Shown here: positions 45,890-64,000 of the stretch, piece after piece
How the letters are laid out: every line of letters starts with the position of its first letter
Numbering within the stretch: the first letter of the stretch is position 1
From: Lamellibrachia satsuma
Lineage: Eukaryota > Annelida > Polychaeta > Sabellida > Siboglinidae
DNA: 64,000 bases
Reading direction: 5' to 3'
Assembly (NCBI GenBank): GCA_033239005.1
Contig: BSQZ01000080.1
Span: forward strand, 452,001-516,000
Notes under the pieces: generated by a model
Databases searched by the model: none
What the model saw: only the letters and a program-made list of their open reading frames with translations
Told to the model about the DNA's origin: nothing
Translations under genes and position numbers: made by a program

Positions 45890-46779
45890 CGGGGGTCGGC
45901 CTCCTTCGTCTGAGCAGATGTAAAGGCGGCGGGTGTGGACAACATTTGCCGCGTTTAGAATGTAAGCTGACATCAACGATAGACGCTGACTGACAATTGT
46001 AGAACATAGCCATGACATATACTACTTAAACTGACGTACGGGTGGAAGTCAGTCATTGTGGAACTGATGTATGACACAAACAATTAAGTACGGTGAAACT
46101 AGCCGACATTTGTGGAACATTATGGACTTATAAAGTACAGTGAAAGTTAGCTTACGCATGTGGAACATTATGGGCATAACACGACAATAGTATGATGATC
46201 ACATACGTGTTTATTCGTGTAATTTAAATTGACACGATATAATTGTTGACTCTATTATTTGGAAAAGGCAAGTGAATAATATGTTTACGAAGTCGCTATA
46301 CAAATTTTTTTTGTGAAATCGATGTCTTTCTCCAGCTATTATATCAGCCGCTGTCCCCGTTCCGAAGACATCGGCGATGTCCGTCTCCCATATTTGTCTT
46401 GTGTCTGCTTCTTTCCCCTGCCACTTTCCCCTGCCACCTTCCCCTGCCACTACTCTCACCAGTGGCATATTTTCCAATTCGTCATGCTTCTTAATGTAGT
46501 CAAACATTTCTGTTTTCAGAAACTGAATAACAACAACACAGTTCATTTACTTGTGTACTTGATAACTGTAAACACACGCATTAAATTAAACACACGATAT
46601 ACATTACCATGTATGGCTAGAAAGTAATTTGTTGAAATCAAGTCATTGGACTCGCATGTGAAAACATATTTTAAACCGTAGTCTGGCAAATTGTAATACA
46701 AATAAATTAACTAGGTACGACAAACTGTTAGATATTCATTGTTGATATAAACCTGGCAAAATAAAAAAAAATGAAGGTT

Positions 46780-46872
46780 TATTATAGTCATAATGATTAT
46801 GTTTTGTTGAACCTCTGAACTCAGGTTCCTGAGGATATAGGCGCCGTAGAAGTTAATTATTATTATTAGTAT
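46780..46872 (+). mobile_element. LINE 3' tail
   Basis: CTGAGGATATAGGCGCCGTA followed by (ATT)n matches the 3' tail at about 30050-30100. Confidence 0.6.
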
Positions 46873-46902
46873 AATATACGTATATCCGCAATGCCGGCAT
46901 TA

Positions 46903-46910
46903 TGACGTCA
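46903..46910. promoter_or_regulatory. CRE-type palindrome, gene D promoter
   Basis: TTATGACGTCACT lies 88 bp before the ATG at 46998, almost the same distance as in gene C. Confidence 0.6.
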
Positions 46911-46997
46911 CTGACTTGCTCAGACAATTCTTCTGATTAGGTGATTTGTTATCAGAAAAATTCCCTTTTATGCTGTTTGGTTTCGTTAGTCGACATC

Positions 46998-62270
<15,273 letters not shown>

Positions 62271-62739
62271 TGATGGTGCGGTGCACTGCCACTAGAAAGG
62301 GGTCTGACGTGGACTGGAGATAGACGGCTCTCAGACCGAGAAACACGCACTGGATCCGCAGACTTCAGCATTGAAATTAATGTTTTGTTGTATTGCGTGC
62401 GCGGTTGCGCGATTGCGCGATTGAGCGATTGCGCGGTTGCATGGATATATGTATACATGTGCGTGGGCGTGGAACGTAATAACATATTTTGTGTTTGCGT
62501 AAACTCAGTTCGACATGAACTTTTATGAAAAACTAAATTTGCACAAACCCTCTGGGCCATCGATTTATTGCAAACCCCACTGTCACAAACAACCTCCGAC
62601 AACGGACAATGGAAAGGTGATTACACTGTCCGTTTTCTATCTGTTTAACACTCAGCTCCAATTAAAATTGGCCCTGACTCCCCCCGCGGGATGTTTTTTT
62701 ATAAAGATGATCTATGACTTATGACATTTAACTCTAAAC

Positions 62740-62985
62740 AGCCCAAATATAGGAGCGGTGAGTCCACGACAAGGTTTTTCCCATTTCCTCCTTGCGTGGG
62801 ATCTTTTACTTCCCCTGGCATAAACACCAGGTAGAAGGGACCATCGACTTTTAGTGTCTCTTCCGAAAGACACAGGCAAAGTGGGATGAACGAAATTGCC
62901 CAAGCTTCCGGCGGCAGGTGGAATCGAACCACCGTCCTCCTGATCGACAATCCGATGCTCTAGTCATAGACCACCGCTCCCCACT
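62740..62985 (-). mobile_element. tRNA-derived SINE
   Basis: On the minus strand the head reads GGGGAGCGGTGGTCTATGAC (A box) and GGTGGTTCGATTCCACC (B box and T arm), followed by a body with GGGCAATTTCGTTCATCCCA. The body matches the SINE pieces at 27290 and 43966. No 3' acceptor strand pairs with GGGGAGC, so it is not a tRNA gene. Confidence 0.8.
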
Positions 62986-63214
62986 AGCAAGATAAAGTTA
63001 GATGAACAGAACGTTCGTAGCTATAGCGTGGGGCAACGTTGATATAAGGCCCTTCATTCCATACCATCGGCTCATGCCAACACATACGGAAAAGGCAGTG
63101 AATAGCGACCGGTAATAAGAAACAATCACATAAGTAAGATCATTATCATCTCTCTGTGACTGAGTTTTGTCTCAAAAGACAACGCCTTCTAATCGTCCTT
63201 GTTTGTCACACCAT

Positions 63215-63350
63215 AGTCTTGTATTTGTTAGATATTGTCACACCGTAGTTTTGTCTTTGTTAGATGTTGTCACACCGTAGTCTGTCTTTGTTAGATGTTG
63301 TCACACGGTAGTCTGTCTTTGTTAGATGTTGTCACACCGTAGTCTTTGTT
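63215..63350. repeat. About 33-bp minisatellite
   Basis: About 4 copies containing TTAGATGTTGTCACACCGTA. Confidence 0.9.
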
Positions 63351-63351
63351 A

Positions 63352-63530
63352 TATGTTGTGGCGGGACAGCATCAGCCTAAGTTAAATGTTGTGGCGGGAC
63401 AGCATCAGCCTAAATTGAGTACTTACTATATATAATCGACTAATGTTGTGGGGGACAGCATCAGCCTAAATTAAGTACTTACTATATATGATCAACTAAT
63501 GTTGTGGCAAGGCAGCATCAGCCTAAATTT
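63352..63530. repeat. Tandem repeat with AGCATCAGCCTAAATT core
   Basis: Four copies of GGGACAGCATCAGCCTAA-type units. The two middle copies are separated by a shared TACTTACTATATAT block. Confidence 0.88.
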
Positions 63531-64000
63531 CCCACTAAAATTAACGCACATAAATCACAACCATCATGACTTGGGATTTGACTTGGAATTCAGAGAGCTG
63601 ACTCGAGACTTGACTTGGAGGTCATTGAATTGAGACTTGACTTGCTAATATGTAACTTGCCAACACGTCTGGTGACCGCTAACAAGGAGCAGGTAGTTAA
63701 CATTCTCTGTGTGACGCAGGGCGTTTTTTAACATACAAAGTGGGGGGCAATGTCCCCCAGCCCTTTCATTTGCCCCCCCCCCCAGTCAAACCAACTTGCC
63801 CCCCAATGCGTGCCCCCATTCTCCTTAACCAGCCCCTTGTATTAATGTAGGTCATAATTTGTATTCTTTTTTTAGTGTGATTTAGTTAATTTTTATTGGT
63901 GGCAAAATCAAGACAGTACCAAAGTTCAAGAAGTGCAATATGTCTGCAAAAGATCAATTTATTGATATGGCTCAGAGGGGAATCTTACATTTTCAAAAAA

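Larger units (their letters stand above)
45890..46997. other. Intergenic region between genes C and D
   Basis: Probable 3' UTR of gene C, a LINE 3' tail at about 46780-46872, and the gene D promoter. A few CCCCTGCCAC repeats lie at 46417-46450. No other gene is seen. Confidence 0.6.
62271..64000. other. Region downstream of gene D
   Basis: Holds the presumed 3' UTR of gene D, a SINE and two minisatellites, then a C-rich stretch (63770-63785). No gene is seen. Confidence 0.6.

Noticed and set aside
62910..62985. tRNA gene
   Set aside because: A and B boxes are present but there is no matching acceptor strand, and a SINE body follows.

Overview
The window is animal nuclear DNA. It holds a cluster of four nicotinic-acetylcholine-receptor-like (Cys-loop, pentameric ligand-gated ion channel) subunit genes, called A to D here. 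Genes B, C and D are complete, with 7, 9 and 8 coding exons and 485, 466 and 479 predicted residues. Gene A lies on the minus strand and is cut by the left edge after its first five exons. I assembled the genes by eye from splice sites. All joins keep frame, and the paralogs share intron positions, phases and several exon lengths (143, 45, 107 and 191 nt recur). Each has a signal-peptide exon ending in phase 1, a 45-nt microexon, and a Cys-loop of exactly 13 residues between its cysteines.

The host is probably a marine invertebrate, and amphioxus (Branchiostoma) is my best guess. The reasons are a large tandem Cys-loop receptor set, tRNA-derived SINEs, CR1-type and Penelope-like retroelements, and intronic minisatellites whose unit copies the exon/intron donor junction. 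From memory, that last feature was described in amphioxus under the name 'mirages'. This is inference; no species marker is present.

Layout. 1-3715 (minus): gene A, 5' part only. 3716-3906: a 191-bp divergent promoter shared with gene B. 3907-17731 (plus): gene B. Its intron 4 holds about 4 kb of 25-bp minisatellite and a decayed transposon-like gene. 17732-24029: intergenic, mostly tandem repeats. 24030-45889 (plus): gene C. Its last intron (14.7 kb) carries a 12.55-kb foldback element, 31147-43699, inside a minisatellite seeded by the exon 8 donor. 46998-62270 (plus): gene D, with a decayed LINE in intron 4 and CR1 plus Penelope-like remnants in the last intron. 62271-64000: intergenic, with a SINE and minisatellites.

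Function. Genes A and B have the vicinal cysteine pair of alpha-type subunits; C and D do not. A keeps most of the acetylcholine aromatic box. B and D have lost the loop B tryptophan and have hydrophobic residues at pore positions 2' and 6', so they may be accessory subunits or respond to other ligands. B, C and D (and A, divergently) share a TATGACGTCAC motif (CRE core) 60-90 bp upstream of the start codon, which suggests common cAMP/CREB-type control.
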